DNA from: Cinnamomum chago | Taxonomy: Eukaryota; Streptophyta; Magnoliopsida; Laurales; Lauraceae | Assembly: GCA_038049695.1 (NCBI GenBank) | Contig: CP142453.1 | Location: forward strand, 17,736,001-17,800,000 | Direction of reading: 5' to 3' | Length of the DNA stretch: 64,000 bases | Shown here: positions 46,069 through 61,200 of the stretch, one piece after another | Layout: every line of letters starts with the position of its first letter | Numbering within the stretch: position 1 is the stretch's first letter | Translations under genes and position numbers: made by a program | The notes under the pieces: model-generated | What the model saw: the letters and a program-made list of their open reading frames with translations, nothing else | What the model was told of the DNA's origin: nothing | Databases searched by the model: none

Positions 46069-47067
46069 CTCAGGAGGGCATCAAGTCGAAATCTGATGAA
46101 GGGGTTTTTTTAACATGATGTGATATTTTATTTCCTTGCATTTACAAATGCTATATTTTTCGACAAGCATTATAAAATTTCAGCCACCTAAAAGGTCTCA
46201 AATGACCTTTGGAGATTTAGGAATTTCAGCTATTTTGTTTTTTGGTGAAATTTTTGGATGCTCAAGTACAAGGATGCATTTAAAAATTCTACCATATTTG
46301 AGAATTTTAAAATTTTAGGATGTTAGGTTTTTTTAACATGATGTGACACTTTATCCCTTTGCATATGCATATTCTATGTTTCTTCACAAACATTCATAAG
46401 GTCTTAAATGACACTTGAGAATTCAAGAATTCCAACTATTTTGTCTTTTGAAGGAATTTCTTAATGCTCGACTACAAAAGAGCATCCAAGAATTCCACTA
46501 TGTTTGGGAATTTAGAAACTCTCCAAACATGAATTCTTTAAATTCTAGCAAAGAAACATGCCCTAGACTCTATGCTCTTAAGGTTGAGTCAACACAGCCT
46601 ACTCACGAGTCAAATAAAAAACATCTCACTTTTTTTAACTACTAGAATGCATATCAGTACCCTTCATTATGGGCCCATCTATGAAATTCAGGGATACAGA
46701 TATTTTTTCCACATAATGGCTGCTGATCCATTAATCAAATGGTTGGCACTAATTGTAATGAAGGGTACACATGAAGGATTCTTACCTATTATTTTTTGCC
46801 ATGTGTCATATTAGCATTTGAGATCTGTGTGCCACTGTGAACCCACTTCAACTTAGTTAGGTGAAACTACCTTCCTTCAATATGGATATTATGAGCCAAT
46901 AAATATTTATATTAATTGTGATTCTGTATCATTGATTAGACAGCTAAGACTGATGAAACCAACTGTTGGACCCATGGAGGAAATGGGTTGTCTTATTTAC
47001 ATCATCTTAGAGGGTTACGTAAAAAAGGGAGAGAACAGTTCAATTTACTAGTATAGTCATTGAAATA
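46069..47067. other. Intergenic stretch with a weak internal repeat
   Basis: About 46106-46320 and 46325-46510 look like diverged copies of each other (TTTTTTAACATGATGTGA, then GCATTTACAAATGCTATATT versus GCATATGCATATTCTATGTT, then a GAATTTCAGCTATTTTG versus GAATTCCAACTATTTTG segment). No gene is seen. Confidence 0.5.
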
Positions 47068-47781
47068 CTAGCAAAACACGCCCGCGCTTAGCACGGGCAA
47101 TATAATCCGCAATATATAAGAAATTGTAAAAAATTTAAAATTTTAAATGAAATTAAAAATATGATATTATATCTCTTATATTGAAAAGGAAGTTTTTATA
47201 GTAAATTTAAAATATTATATTTTTCTGTTGGGGCTAAGTTGGTAGTAATAACGAGGGAAAAACATTTGAGAGGATGGTAAATAGATAGATAGAGAGAGAA
47301 AGAAAGAGAGGAAAATCTGATAACCGTTTTGAAAAGTTATGCAACTAACATCAATCCATTTTGCCTCTATTAACTTACCATTAATATCAATTAACTTAAT
47401 TTTAATTAAGTTATAATTAGTGTATGTTGGGGGGCCGAGGGGCGGTTGGGCGCGCTTGAAGAGACATGCCACCGGACAAAATTTTAAATTATAATTAACG
47501 TGAGGAGGTTGAGGATTTGACGAGACATATTGGGAGTCAATTATTTAGGGAGCGTCAAAATCAATTAATGTCGATTGGAATTGAATTGATGTTGATTTCT
47601 CAATTAGGATTAATCCCTTTCTTAAATTTTAATTAATGTGGGGGGGGGGTTGAGGATGTGAGGAGACATTTTGGGAGTCAATTATTTAGGGAGTATTAAA
47701 ATTAATTAATGTCAATTGGAATTGAATTGATGTTGATTTCTCAATTAGGATTAGTCCCTTTCATATATAATAATAAGTAGA
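47068..47781 (-). mobile_element. Helitron-like non-autonomous element
   Basis: On the minus strand the element ends with a GC hairpin GCCCGTGCTAAGCGCGGGC (47080-47098; 8-bp stem with one mismatch, TTA-type loop), eight bases, then CTAG and a host T. This is the Helitron 3' signature. The 5' end is placed at TCTACTTATTATTATATATG (near 47781) because such AT-rich starts are usual, but the expected preceding A is not there, so that end is tentative. No Rep/helicase coding. Confidence 0.55.
47482..47762. repeat. 140-bp tandem duplication inside the Helitron-like element
   Basis: Units 47482-47621 and 47622-47762 share GGGAGTCAATTATTTAGGGA, ATTGGAATTGAATTGATGTT and GATTTCTCAATTAGGATTA. A G10 run sits in the second unit. 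Confidence 0.85.
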
Positions 47782-50700
47782 AAATTCTTCAAAAAGAGTC
47801 TTTTAGCAAATCTAAATATCTTCTACCATTTGTTAATGTAAGATTTGTATATGGCTAATGTTAAGCAAGGTTCATCACCCTCTAAGGCTCTAATTCATTT
47901 TTCATTAAAATGGAGAATATTTAATAGCCATTTGTGGGCATCCACCTTTTCTTTTTTTCGATTTTAGTAACAATTAGAAATATTTTTTTTTTAGAAATGT
48001 CAATAACTCAATTCCACACAAACAGGCCTTTGATATGTAAATATATAAAGACAGCTACTCCAGTGGAGTCATGAGTCAAACTAAGCGGTCAACACTAATT
48101 GAAGTGACATTTGTTCCCATAATTTTGCGTGGTTTACTTTTCAAAGGTGGAGCCAACTAATTTGAGTTTTAATCTTATTTTTTGTTAGATGAACCATGGA
48201 GAAAGAAGAAAATATATTCTTCATCTAACAACCTAAAAGATCAAGTTGTAGTTGGTAGATGTCCACAGGACTGTGTCTATTTGTCTCACAGGCGGTCATT
48301 TCTAGTGGCCCTTTGCCCGCACCCATGCATGCAGAAGCATTTCCTCTTCCGTGGCACTGCAAGTCTAGCCTTGTCAGGTCAAACTTTCAAATCTCCTCTA
48401 CTGTGAAAATAAAACCTATTAAATCCCATGGATTTCTTCCATTTTGCCGTTGCACCAAATGACAACAAGGAAGCCGCGGCCTCCCCTTTCTGAGGTGAAT
48501 CTATCTGCACAAATGCCCCCTAAACCTCACTAATTTATTGATTTAGTTGAAAATGTGAAAAAAAAAAAAAAAGAAATTTTAATGGGAACCTGCAATTTAC
48601 AACAGGTGTGATTCAGAAAGACTGGTCAAATAATAACAATAGACTCAACTAAAACTCCATTTATTTATTAATGGGGCAACCCATACTCATTTATTAATTG
48701 GGTCTGATTTCAAAAGTATCAATCCAAAGTTAAAAGCCATCTAAAATTACCAGGGTTAGCTAAAACACTAAATTATCAGGTCGGTTTGGTAGGTAGGTAT
48801 TGCCAATCCTATAATTTATATACTTTTTTCTACCCATCTACTCTACATATGGTGGACCCACTAGTCAAAATCTCAAGCCCTTTTAGGGTTTTTTTTTTTT
48901 TTTTTTGTGTGTGTGTAAAAAGCCCTTTTAGTTGAAACACACATAAATAGTGGATCCACCATATTTAGAAAAAAAAAAAAAAAAACCTTTCAAAAGGAAA
49001 ATAGTGGATCCACTTGTCAACAAACCAGGCCCTTTTAACACAATACATAGTACATACTCCCAGAAAAAGCTAGTGGTCCCAGCTTGACAAATATATCCAC
49101 TGCTCAACTGCATCCCCTACGGCTACAGACCCTCATCAAGACAACATGTAATTTGTTTTTCTCCGGAAAGGCAAGCCATACAATAAAGGCACCAAACTAA
49201 TGTGTCTTTAAAATGAACGGGTGGTAACATTATATTGATATAATATGTGGTAAGGTCCACTTGCAGAAACTAGAGAACTATCCCCCAACACTTGTTTCTA
49301 TACATTCTAGGTAGACCCCACTACACCTTTTGATTTGTCTCTCTCTCTCTCTCTCTCTCTCTGAAAAGCAATTGAACTAAATTCCACTGCAGCTATGCAC
49401 AGGTTGTTAGTTGAAGGCATAAAGAGCAGTGAATGCACCGGTACTTTGGCCTGTCCACAGTAGTCAAAGTCTGACAATGACAAGCTTTCTCATTCCTCCT
49501 TCCTTCCCCAATGCCACACTTGCACTTGCCAGTTTGTACATCTGAATCTACTTGGGAAATGCATGTCACTCTCAGCCGTCTATCATCACTCAATCAGATA
49601 TGATGGCCCACCTCTCAATATCTCTTCCCCATCATGCATCAAGCATATCAAAGTCATTGTTGGATTTTAGTTCAATGGCAAAGGAGAATGTGTTTTGTTT
49701 GGTAAAGTAGAGTGAGGCTGGGTGGATTGAGAGATGACATAAATGTTAAATTCATGAGAGGGTGGAAAGCTTTGAAATGCAAAATTTAAGAGATGATATA
49801 TGTTTTTAAAAAAAATTAAGTGTAAATGAGATAAGAATATTGAGATTGATACTTAATATAACTATAAAAGATAAAATTAAAAATGAGTGGATTCAAGAGT
49901 ATTTTGGAATAATATCTATGTGATAAATCAATTATTTGGATATCTCCAATGTAGGAGTATTCTCTATACAAGTTAATTTATCAGGTAGGAAAGGATGTAA
50001 ATCAAATAGAACATAAATTGGAATAATAAGAATAAATTTGAAGAACCAAACCTATCCAAGGATTCAACCAAGATGATATGGAATGGTGAGATTAGTTAAC
50101 CCAATATAGCTGAAACACAATTAACAAACGGAATCATAGATGGGATAAAGACTTGACCACAACCACCAAGGATAGTGATCCAAACCCATGTGCACCATAT
50201 GTGCAAGATGTAATGTGGGCTGTCATGTGGGGCCATATAAGATGCTTGAGAACGAAATTAAATGGTTCCTTTCTTATTATTATTATTTTCTTGAAAGATT
50301 TTAGCACTGGTTAAAAGTAACATACATAGTGCAGAGTCAATTGATGTGAAAGTTCAATAGAGACGTTTTTTTTTTACTGTTGACTGGGAAATTGTCATTT
50401 GATGTGAGTAGAATATGATGAAAACTGACGACCCAAAATCGGAATGGCCATCATTATTAAAAAAAAGATTGGGATTGTCACATATGGCCATCATTAACCA
50501 AGTTTAGAGCTTGTCTTCGGTTGGTTAAAAGATTTTCTTCTGCATCCCTAGTTGTTGCTTCACTAGCCAAAGGAAAGTGAGTGAGTTGGAAGTCATTGTA
50601 AGCAAAGAAAAGAGAGAGAGAAGGGAAAAAAAAAATGTGTCCTTTTAGTCAAAAGTTAAAGAGTTGGATGGAACTTACAAATTAATTGGTATGATGCAAA

Positions 50701-52252
50701 AGAACTATAAATGGTGAGTAGCAAGCAACATGGGGTTGTCCATGACCATGAGGCCCCTGGTACGCTCATAATAAACAAGAGTGCTTGCCAGGAAGGAAGA
50801 CTATAAATTACCAGCCGTGTGATCCGAAATGACTAAGCAGACACAGTTCATTTTAATTACTGTGCATGTCCATTACCTTTCATCAGACGACTAGCATCGT
50901 CAAATTGATTTTTAAAGGACAAGTTACAAAAAACACTCTCCTCCAAATGATGAGCCACTAGGCCACACTTACATGCAAGGCGCTTGCTTATAACAAGGGC
51001 ATTGTTACTAGAGGAGGAGGTGGAGGCAATAGGTTGGGTTCCAATGAGGTTGAGAAACCCAACTGCCCAAGATTCAATCCCTTAAAAGGGAGTACGCTTC
51101 CTTTTCCATTGCTGGTGTCTCTCACAGGTTCCAACTCCCAACCTTGGCTGGGTGCCCAAAAGAACGTATATATTAGGTTGGCTGAACCCAAGTACCAAGT
51201 TAAAAGGGTCAAACCAAAATAGGTTCAGATCAGGATGGCAGTTCATTCAGCAAGAACGGACTCAACATGAAGACTGAGTTTCGTATTGAGTTGGTAGATC
51301 GAGTCAGGAATTGCCGCCCGAGCCCCAAATAGCAGGACCAAATTATGTAAGATGGTGGATACTTCTCATGGATGTCCAAGCAATATAATACTTAAATGTA
51401 GCCAACATTGTTCCTGCGGAACTTTCATGACCACACTTCTCAAGAAATCACCTACACAGCTCAAGGGCAATTTAAGGAATTCATTCATTCTTGTCTAGAA
51501 AACATTTTACAGTTTTAGCAGCTCCAGCTCCAGCTCCAATTGCCTCCTTCCAAGTCTTACCACCAGGCACCTCTGCCTATGCCTGGAGACGCCTTAGAAT
51601 ATCAAAACTCCTTTCCCCTCCATTTCTCGCCAAAATTTCTCCAAGAAGCCGTTTGAGATATTCTAGAACTCAGGGAATTCCACATGGACTATTCACCTAT
51701 TCCGCTGCAGCTGATTTTTGAGACTTAAGATGGGACACAATCTGAGATGAATTTGAAGTTCTTGGGTGAAATAACAGTTGGAAATTGTGCTTATCCAACA
51801 CTGAAAACCCAGTTGGTAAGGTTTCAGCCATTAAATTTGAACTACCTAGTGATAGTCATCGTCTGCATTCAAGTTAACCACCCTCCTGTCCACAGGTAGG
51901 GCCCCAAAAATAAAATAGAAGAACCCAGTTGTTAACCACACTGTCCACAGAATAGACCTCTCTCTATAACATCACCAAAACCTGTCTGAGAAGGTAAAAT
52001 CCTGGAATTGCATTTTCAAAATTAACAGATACAGTCGTCATATATCCCAACAGATCATCATCTACAGCATAGTAGGGCTATTTCTCTCATAAGTCCATTG
52101 TTATTCATATACAAGAACGGCAGCTTTATGTATTTATGGATAAGAGGCATGCACAATGCCACAAACCAGAAAATCAGAAGCCTGTGTCAGGTGGGACCAG
52201 AATCTACAAATTAACATTTAGTCTGTAATGGCTGACACTGCAACAAATAGAA
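47782..52252. other. Intergenic stretch and FREE1 3' flank
   Basis: No supported gene in about 4.5 kb. It includes a (CT)n run at 49338-49362 and two copies of a 36-bp GTGGAYCCACTWGTCAA segment near 48850 and 49004. The part just below 52253 is the 3' untranslated region of FREE1. Confidence 0.5.
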
Positions 52253-55200
52253 TCAATGTGCACTAACAAGGAAGGGATGCTGGCAGACACCACACTCAAT
52301 AGTCTCAGATCCCGAGGTTGGAACTTGAACCTGCAAATCCAAAGGGAACAAAAAATATAATGAGAAAACACCAAGTTGCACATTAAAATTTCTGTCGACT
52401 TCATATGGTAAAAAGGAACTCAGACCTGCAAATGGACTGTGCATGTGGGGCATGCAACTTCTTTCATCTGCCTACCAGACACATCAGTTGACTTCGAACC
52501 TGCAAGCGCATAAATCAAAAGGGATCCATCACAGCCTTCTGGTAGGGATATATGTGATTCACAACCAAACCAAATTATGTATGGCATCCTTGGGTCTTAA
52601 ATTCGTGTGGGATACCTGACTGGCCAATATTCTTGTACCAAAACTTCGCCACTGAAAGATGGAAAATTAACCCAGATTCAAAAATGCCACATACACACTT
52701 GGGCCTTTTTTTTCCATTGACTTGGGCTGTTCTTGAATTTCTTAAACAGTCAGGTGGCTTTTTTAGTACCATGGACCCTGCTAGTACATACCAAGACCCA
52801 GGGACTAATATGCATGTCCTCAAATCGAAGATAACCGTGCAAAACAACTTCAGAGCACATTTGTGTAATGTGCATGGAAAAGGATTCTCCCATACTTCCA
52901 TCTTTCCTCTCCCACAGAAAAACGATTCCAACCACCTCGCATACAGGATTTTTTTTTTCAGCAGCATTGCGAAAAATTAGTTGCTTTGGGTCATTTTTTC
53001 CACAGAATGATGCACGCTAAATCGCAAAAGAAATAAAATAAAATAAAATAAAAGATGAGTGCAGGAAATTGATTCCATGGATTTCTGGTGAGACTTCCAT
53101 TAGAGCCCTCTTTTAAAAGACGGAATCTACGAATCCTCTTTAAAGCTTTTATTTTAGCAGAGCTTAAAATATATTCAAACAATAATTACCTGACGATCCC
53201 TTGCGATTTCTGTCCATTTCTTCCTGTTATTACCAAACAAAACAAAACATCCACATTAGAACAGAAATATTTCCCATGTTAACAGTTCCTGAAATGCAAC
53301 AATTTGCTCTAAGGCCTAACTGGGACAAGCTTGATGAAGCAATTTATGTAAAGCAATCCAAATACAATCATGATACTGTAATCAACTTAAGTATAAATTT
53401 TAAAATAAATTTGATTTCATTAGTACGACAACAAATTTACTTGCACCTGAATAGTTGCTTAGAATTACCAATGCTTGCGCTAATTAGTAGCCACCTTTAG
53501 CCTGAACCCATGCTAATTTGTGGCTGTCCTTGGCATGTCAAATTTTATTGCAATGAATTAACATATTTTATTCATGAGACAATCAAAGGCTTTTTCGGTC
53601 CTTCCCATTTTTGGAGCAATACAAATTTCTCAACTAGTTTTAGTGTTCTGGTTTGGGGGTTCAATCTAGTAGTAGAATTCACAAGGCCGTGGGAAAATCT
53701 CTCCTCTGGAGTAAGGATGGACAAAAAATGCATCATGATGTGCTTAGTTTGGAATAAGATTATCAATGGTTAACAGTACATGAGTCAAATTTCACAACAT
53801 GCACAATGACCACAGTTCCCCACGAGGGAGTCAAATTTCACATGGATCAAATCACTAGTGTTTGCTTTTCACAGGGTTCTGAGTTTATTTATTTGTGAGG
53901 GATAGGATGAGACAAGAATTCTGGTCGAGAGCCTCAGGTTTCAATCTAGAAACAAAAGTTGGAACCATCTTGGAAAGAAGATGCAAGTTACCGAAATTAG
54001 GGACATGAAGTATAATGCTCAGCCAGGAGTGCTATTCTTTGTTCAGTTTTTAGTTTGTACAATTTTTTTAATAGGTAACAGTAAAATATATGAAAATCAC
54101 ATTGATTTGTACAAGGTAGCCCAATGTTCAGGTATCCATTTTGTTGATAGGATTGCTCCGCCATGGATGGTCCATGCACAATAGCTCCTAGACTGTAAGA
54201 ACCTAGCCAACCAGCCATTGGCCTTTTCTTTACCATCGATTTTCTACTGCCTAACTTAAGGGTTAATATTTTTCCCACCTTGGAGTTCTTTTCTACATAG
54301 GCCATCTAGGGAAGGTCCATCATGAACAAGGACCTTAATTCATGTATTTTTGCCATTTTATTATTAGAAATTACAGTAGCTATGTATAAATCTAGTGTGA
54401 TAGTGTAAATGTGTAATGAAGACTTCTGGGCCAATTTACAGGAAAGGGTGGGATGTGTAGGAGAATAAGTGAATAGGGAGCAACTAAAGAAAACCACCAT
54501 CCAATCACCCAAGTAATTAGATCACTTGAAAATTTCCATCTTATGAATGATTTACCCTGCTTCTTGTGAAAACCAGAATGATAGGCAATGGGAATATTGG
54601 ATAGGGTAGACTTCCCCATCCATTCCTAATTAGAAATCCTATCAACCTTGGTAAATTGTCAAGCATCCATGTGGCTCACTAGCGATATAGAAAGTTCTCA
54701 TCTAAAAGTTCACCACAAACTACAAATCCAACCTACCGAAACTGTTCATAAAGCCACCTTAGTGAGCAACACCTGTGGCTCACATGAGAAACACAGACAA
54801 TAATTTGGAGAACCCTATGTAGGGCCAACTTCCATCATCCTAGATCAGTAGTTGTATCAATCTCCCAATTGAAGATGAGCTCAACGATGAGCTTGGCTTC
54901 AATTTCTTTTTCCTTTCAAGATATGCTGGATTCTTTAACATCGCATTTAGCTAGATTTGCCCTCAGTGGTTATGGCTTCATTGGTACAAGTATGACTCCC
55001 ATTCCGGCCTTGACAAAAGAATAAGGATTCAATCTAGAAATGATTTGTTCACCCGATCATAAAGCCACAATCTTCCATGGAACCTTCATGACAAAAGATG
55101 CCCCACATCCATTTGCCCTAGGTCACAACATACTTGGTCTTTATAAATGTCACCTACAATAAAGCCTAGTAAACATATATGTTGAGTTGGAAGACATCAA

Positions 55201-58200
55201 ATGTAAAACAGAAAAGGGTGTTTTGCGCATCTTCAACTATAGTTTGTCCATTGTGCTTTACGATATAAAAAGGGTTATGTTCTAATAAGAGGTACCTCTC
55301 ACAGATTGCTTGAGAAATAACTTTTTAGCCACCACAGGGAAACCCCAACTACAAATCCAACCCCTCACACTCTCACTAATCCCCCATGAATTGGCACTCA
55401 TCCTCATTTGACACTAACTTGAATCACTCACCATTGGATTAAATTCCATAAAAAAATGTAACTTAAAACACCATTAAACTTTAAAGTCCTTAAATCAATG
55501 GTTGCAATGATCGGATTAAGATGATTTTCACCCAAAATCATATCCATAGAGACATTTTCATCATTACTCTCCTATGATTGGCATGCATCCAAGTTGGTCC
55601 CACAAGGCTTTCCAAAGCTAAAGCTTAGGATAAAATTCCGTAAGCTCGCGCTTGTAGGGCCCACCTTTGGTCCATCCAAATGGACCAAACACACGATCCC
55701 CTTGAATTGCACATGTCCACCAACTTTCAGTCGGATCCGAATTTACTAGACCATTGGATCGACTGTGTACCGATCCAAATGGACTGTTGACCATTAAACT
55801 TTTAGGGCATGGACGGAATGATAGAAACCACTGTTATGGCTAAATTTTTTGCAAAGAAGAGGGTCCTAGGGAGTCCTTAAAATCCCCCCATCCCCAGGTG
55901 GGCCCCACCACACACTTTAACTTACCTTATCCTAAGCTTTAGCAAATGCAAGTGAACTATCACCATTCGTGACGCCATTTGCTGCCACACACCCCTCGGC
56001 CATATCTTGCAAACAAAACATCTCCTCCATGAGATGGCATGCCACCTCTATCATTTTGAAAGTAAGGATCAACATATTTCCTCCAGAAATTTTACTGACA
56101 CACTATCCAACCCCGGATTTTGAAGAGAAAACTCTTCCACCAGAGGACATGATGAAGTCTACTAACACCCACCAAGCTTCTTGCCAGCCAGAGAAGCAAG
56201 ATATTTATTTGCAACTGAACACTGACAAATTTATCTACTAAAAACACACAAGTTCAGTGAAGCAAAAACCAACTTTCATTTTCATAAAAATAAAAAAAAT
56301 AAAAATAAAAAAGAAGAAGAAGCAGCAAAAACCAACTTTAGTAAGACCGCCTTCTAATGAGACTGATCTTTATAAAGTATGGTCTGTTTTTAACAGCTAT
56401 CGCACCATTTAATTATGTGTGGTAAGCTCAATAAGCAAAACGTATTAAGTTTTTTTAAAGAAAATCTCAAAATGCATTGGCTACTAGCCACTTGATAGCA
56501 GCCGTCCTATGTGTTCATAACTGCAAACATCTGACAACTCGACCAAGCAACTAGCAGCTTTCTTATATTCATTGCTTTTAGCATTTCTCACTGATTATAA
56601 TAATCATAGACGTTAGCAATAGCTAAGGCTCCTAAATTGATGGCCTAACAAGTATGCAACAACATAAAGCACTACTACAGGCAACAGATATAAAGAGACA
56701 TGACACATACTGCTTGGGTCTCAAAACATCACCTGAAGCTTCCTGGCAAGATCCTCATGACTCTGTTGCACAGCAGATTTGCTGACTGTTTCCTTTGCAT
56801 TGTCCAATCTTTGAGAAACTTCAGCCTGTATAAGATTCATCAGAAAATTTTACAAAATAACAACAAATGGAGCAAAAAAAAATATTGTTAATTTTATGGC
56901 TTAATAATCCAAAGACAAGAACTAATTGCAAATAAGTAAAAGTCAAACAAATATGCTGAGTAATGAATAATTGCTTAATATAATCTATGAATGTGACATA
57001 TTAATAAAGAAATAACCTATGAATGTGGGAATCATTTTAGATGTAAGAGTTCATTCAACGAAAACAAGAACAAAAATAAACATTGAAAAACATTTAAGAG
57101 ATGCCAGAGGAGCAGAAATGGCACATGAATTGCAAGATTCTTGGTTATAAAATGAATGCATCTTCTGTAGAAGTGGCTCATTCATGATCAGAGAGAAACA
57201 CTGACATGCAGCATTATATATATGGGATCCAATCAGCCCATGTTTCAACCAAGATAATGAAGGCTAAATCAAGATATGATAAGAATCCAATATTCCTTTT
57301 TTTTTTTTTATTAAAATCACTTGTAACTAATCTTAATTTGGGTAATATTAGGACTTGATTACTCTTCTCTTATTTGATTAGTTGGATAGGAATTATTAAT
57401 TAAATATTAGGATTCAGCTTCCTTTAATTAATCAATGATTTTGATCTAGGATTTAAGACTTTAGGAATTCATTTTTATTGTGCTGGAAATTTTGGCTCTT
57501 GCAGATGGTTGGGATCAACCTTAAATTCGGTTTGGTGAGACATCCAGATCTGGGCATGCAACCCATCCAACATAAGCCAGGTTTCTCCTTGGAGTAAAGA
57601 CAGATAACAGAATACAAGTCCCATGATCTTTCTGCTAAGAGGATGTATGTTTTTTTTCTCTTTATTGGGTGAATATAACAATTATTCTACATGGTTTCCT
57701 CGGATGAATGTGCTTAAATTAAAACATAGTTGTCATTGGGTGAATCTAGCAATTATTCTACAGGGTTTCCTCGGATGAATGTGCTTAAATTAAAACATAG
57801 GTCGTTAGAATTGGATCTATTTTGGCTCGTTTAGACTGTTGTGGATTTGGATACATGTTTCGGTGGTCAAAGCATGCAGAATAATGGGTATTCGGGTTGT
57901 ATTAGATCTAAACTTGAAAACTTTTGGTCTGCATCACAAATTTAAAATGACAGAGAGAGGGAGAGTTGTGGTTGGTTGGTTTGGGGGGGGGGGGGGGGGC
58001 GGCTAATCAATATCCCCGAAGAACCAAAGAGGCAGTGAAATTGATGTCTGAGAAGTGACTAGTCTAACAATAGTGCATCAGAATCGTTCTTTTTACAGGA
58101 TGTCTGTTGTAGGGTTTTAGTATTTCAGTATGGTCCATTTTCTTTCTTCCTAGAGTAGCATAATCAGCTGTTAATAATCATCATCAAGAGAAACTATAGT

Positions 58201-61200
58201 CCAAAAGGAACAAAGTCGATGCACTTCTCTACGGAGTGTCTATTTTTTCTTTCATACTAATATTCCCTTCCTCAAAGCCACCAATTAGTCTCTGGTGCAC
58301 TCATTCACATATAAATTAAAAGGATGCAGATAGAGAGAAAAAAATTGGTTTACTGCATATTCGGTACATGGTTGACGCAGCAAGAGGGGGGAGGAGTAAT
58401 CAATAATTACTCCCAAGCCAAAGCTTAAGGAACAAACACCTTCACTTGTCTAGGTCTCACACCAACAGACAAACGATATTTTCATTTCAATTGAGTACCA
58501 AAGAGTAAGCGGGGGTGAAAACATTATAAAAAAATAAAAATAAAAAGTGGGGGCGAAAACATTCACTAATTGGAAGAATAACTCCTTAAGAATAGGTAAC
58601 TCATCTAGACAATCATCCCCTCGCTTAAACAACCTATGGTACCTACCTATTTTAGACACATTGTTTATCATCTAAAGATGACAAATTAATGAGAAAGAAA
58701 AAGAAAAAAAAATCTTCTAGTTGGGTTTTGCAAAGGCTCTACTGCTCATTGATTGAGCGTGGGCCTCCTGTGGCAAACTGGTGGACCTGGTGGGCCTTCC
58801 GCTGGTCCATAGGCTTGGCTCAATGGGCCTTGGTCGGATCGTAGACTTTTGGTCCACAGATTGGTGTGCAGCCTGCATCAATGTTTAGAATTTATGAATA
58901 CATGGTTTTCTTATGGTTATATAGTGGAACTCTTCAAGTGAACCCTGGACGAATAACTGGATAAGGCTATGAAATAGGCTAATCTGGACTTTCAGAGAGA
59001 GAGAGGGGGGGGGGGGAGGGAGGGAGGGAACTTTTCAACTTGATAATTGCCTTGAGGTTTGAACTCAAGATATAGCAAACAGACTCAAGGGAATCGAACC
59101 AAAAAGTTCAGAGAACTTTCACAACCCAAGAAGTTCTGACGCTTCTCCTCTAGGGTTCACTGGGAAACCTAAAATAGATGTTAACCACAAATCTTAAAAA
59201 TAGTAATTGTCGTATAAAAAAAATTAAATAAAAAATCACTATGCTCATTCAAGGGATGTACACAGGCCAGGCAGACTTGCGCAATCTAGGGCTTGAAAAC
59301 TTGGCCGAGTCTGAGTCATGACCAAGTCAGATCCTACCCAACTCAGGCACATTTTATTCCTCTTCCTTCTTTTTCTTCCTCCTCTTCTTCTTCCAAGTTC
59401 CTTTCAATACCTAAATCCCACTTACCAAAATCCCTAATCCACTCCCATCAATTGAAACCCTAATCCCCTCCTCCCTCAAGCCCCCACAAAACCCTAAACC
59501 GTAATACCACCCACGGCCACCAAATCAGACTCGACTCTCATCTCAGTTTTCTCAAAACCAATCTCCTCCTTCATTTTTCTTTAAAAACCCACTTAATGTG
59601 GAATGGATGGGAGATGCAGGGCACGCAAGGTAGAAGATGGAGATAGAAGGGATAAAACTGGCCTCACACCAAACTCCAATCCAGGAGGCAAAGGAAGATC
59701 TCGAAAGGAACTCCAAGGAAAACTCAAAAAACTCGATTTCATTAATTATCAGCCATCCCTTTGCCAAAGAGGCTTACAATGCTTTAAATAAGCAAAACCA
59801 CAACCCTAGACTTGATCTCAACCGTTAAAACACCTAAAGGGTTGAGATTATAACAATAATGAAAAACTAATGAGCCCTACACAACTCAATTAATATAATA
59901 AACAAATGAAACATAAAGGGACTGGACTGGGCCCAATGGCTGGTCGACCCATGAGGAAATGGGTCTGTCCTGCATCACCAATTTTCTCATAACCCATTTT
60001 CTTTCAAATCCCACTTCCATACTCTAAAACTTCTTTACCTTTTTTATCCTCATCTGGAACTTCTTTCAAACCCCATCTGCTTCCTCTCATCTGATAAAAA
60101 TAAATAAATAAATAAATAAAGTTAAGAGACTCAGATGCAACTCGGGCAAGTTGAATTAGAATCAGAGTCCGCCTTTTTATACCCTAACAATGCGCATGGC
60201 CTGGCTAGGAGCGTGGATCGGTCTGGCAGGAACCCTGTGTATGGCTAGGGATGTAAACGGGTTGGTTCATGGACCCAGACCCAGAACTGTTAAGGAGAAA
60301 GTGGACCCAGACGCAGAACCGTCTCTGGACCAGTTTCTCGGTTCCAGACCCGGAATCAGACCCAGAACTAGAACCATATATGGGGCAGGTTCGGGTCTAG
60401 GTTGAGAATTGTATGGGGAAAAATCTAATTTTAAGGAGAGATTCTCGGAAATTGAGGTAATGTGTCGGGTCCCGAGTCCATGGGTCCAAACTAAGGTGGA
60501 ACCAGAACCGGACCCGTTTAGGTCACAGGTCCAAAAAAGGACCAGGACTTGGACCCATTTACTTAGCGGGGCCTAAATAAGGACCCAAATCTGATTTTTA
60601 ACGGGTCTGAACCTCCGAGCAATTGGAGGATTGGGGACCCATGTACATCCCTATGTATGGCCTAGTTAGGCCGCATAGGTCTGCCTGGGGCTAGCTGAGT
60701 CATGCATGGGCCTGGTTGAGTTTGGTCCTACTCGGTATAGCCCTGGCATGTCAAGCAGGGCTTGGCAAGGGCCTAGCTAGGTTAGCTGAGTTTGATGTGG
60801 GCTCATAGGGAGTGTCCAAGGCTTGCATGCTTGGTTCAGCTCAAACAGATTCTTGTAGCTGTGGGTTCAAACCAGGTGCTCAACTTTGGCTTGTCGTATT
60901 AATCTAGACTGCCTTCTTGGGCTTCCGGGGGTAAGCCTACTACAATGGTTCCTCTCCTCACTTGAATAACCAGCTCAACCAATTAAACCAAAACCTACTG
61001 GGCTAAGTAGGCTTGGGCCAATTCATCAATGGGATACCATTGCGCCTCATCATTTTCCCCCCACACAATGAGTTATCATCCTCAATCTTCATAATAGGCT
61101 CTTTCTTCTTTATCAATCCTCACATCCGTTGTCTTTCCCACTGTTAATATAGTAGACCATGAAAAGAGAAGAAAAAGGAAAAGGAGGAAGAAAAAAGAAA

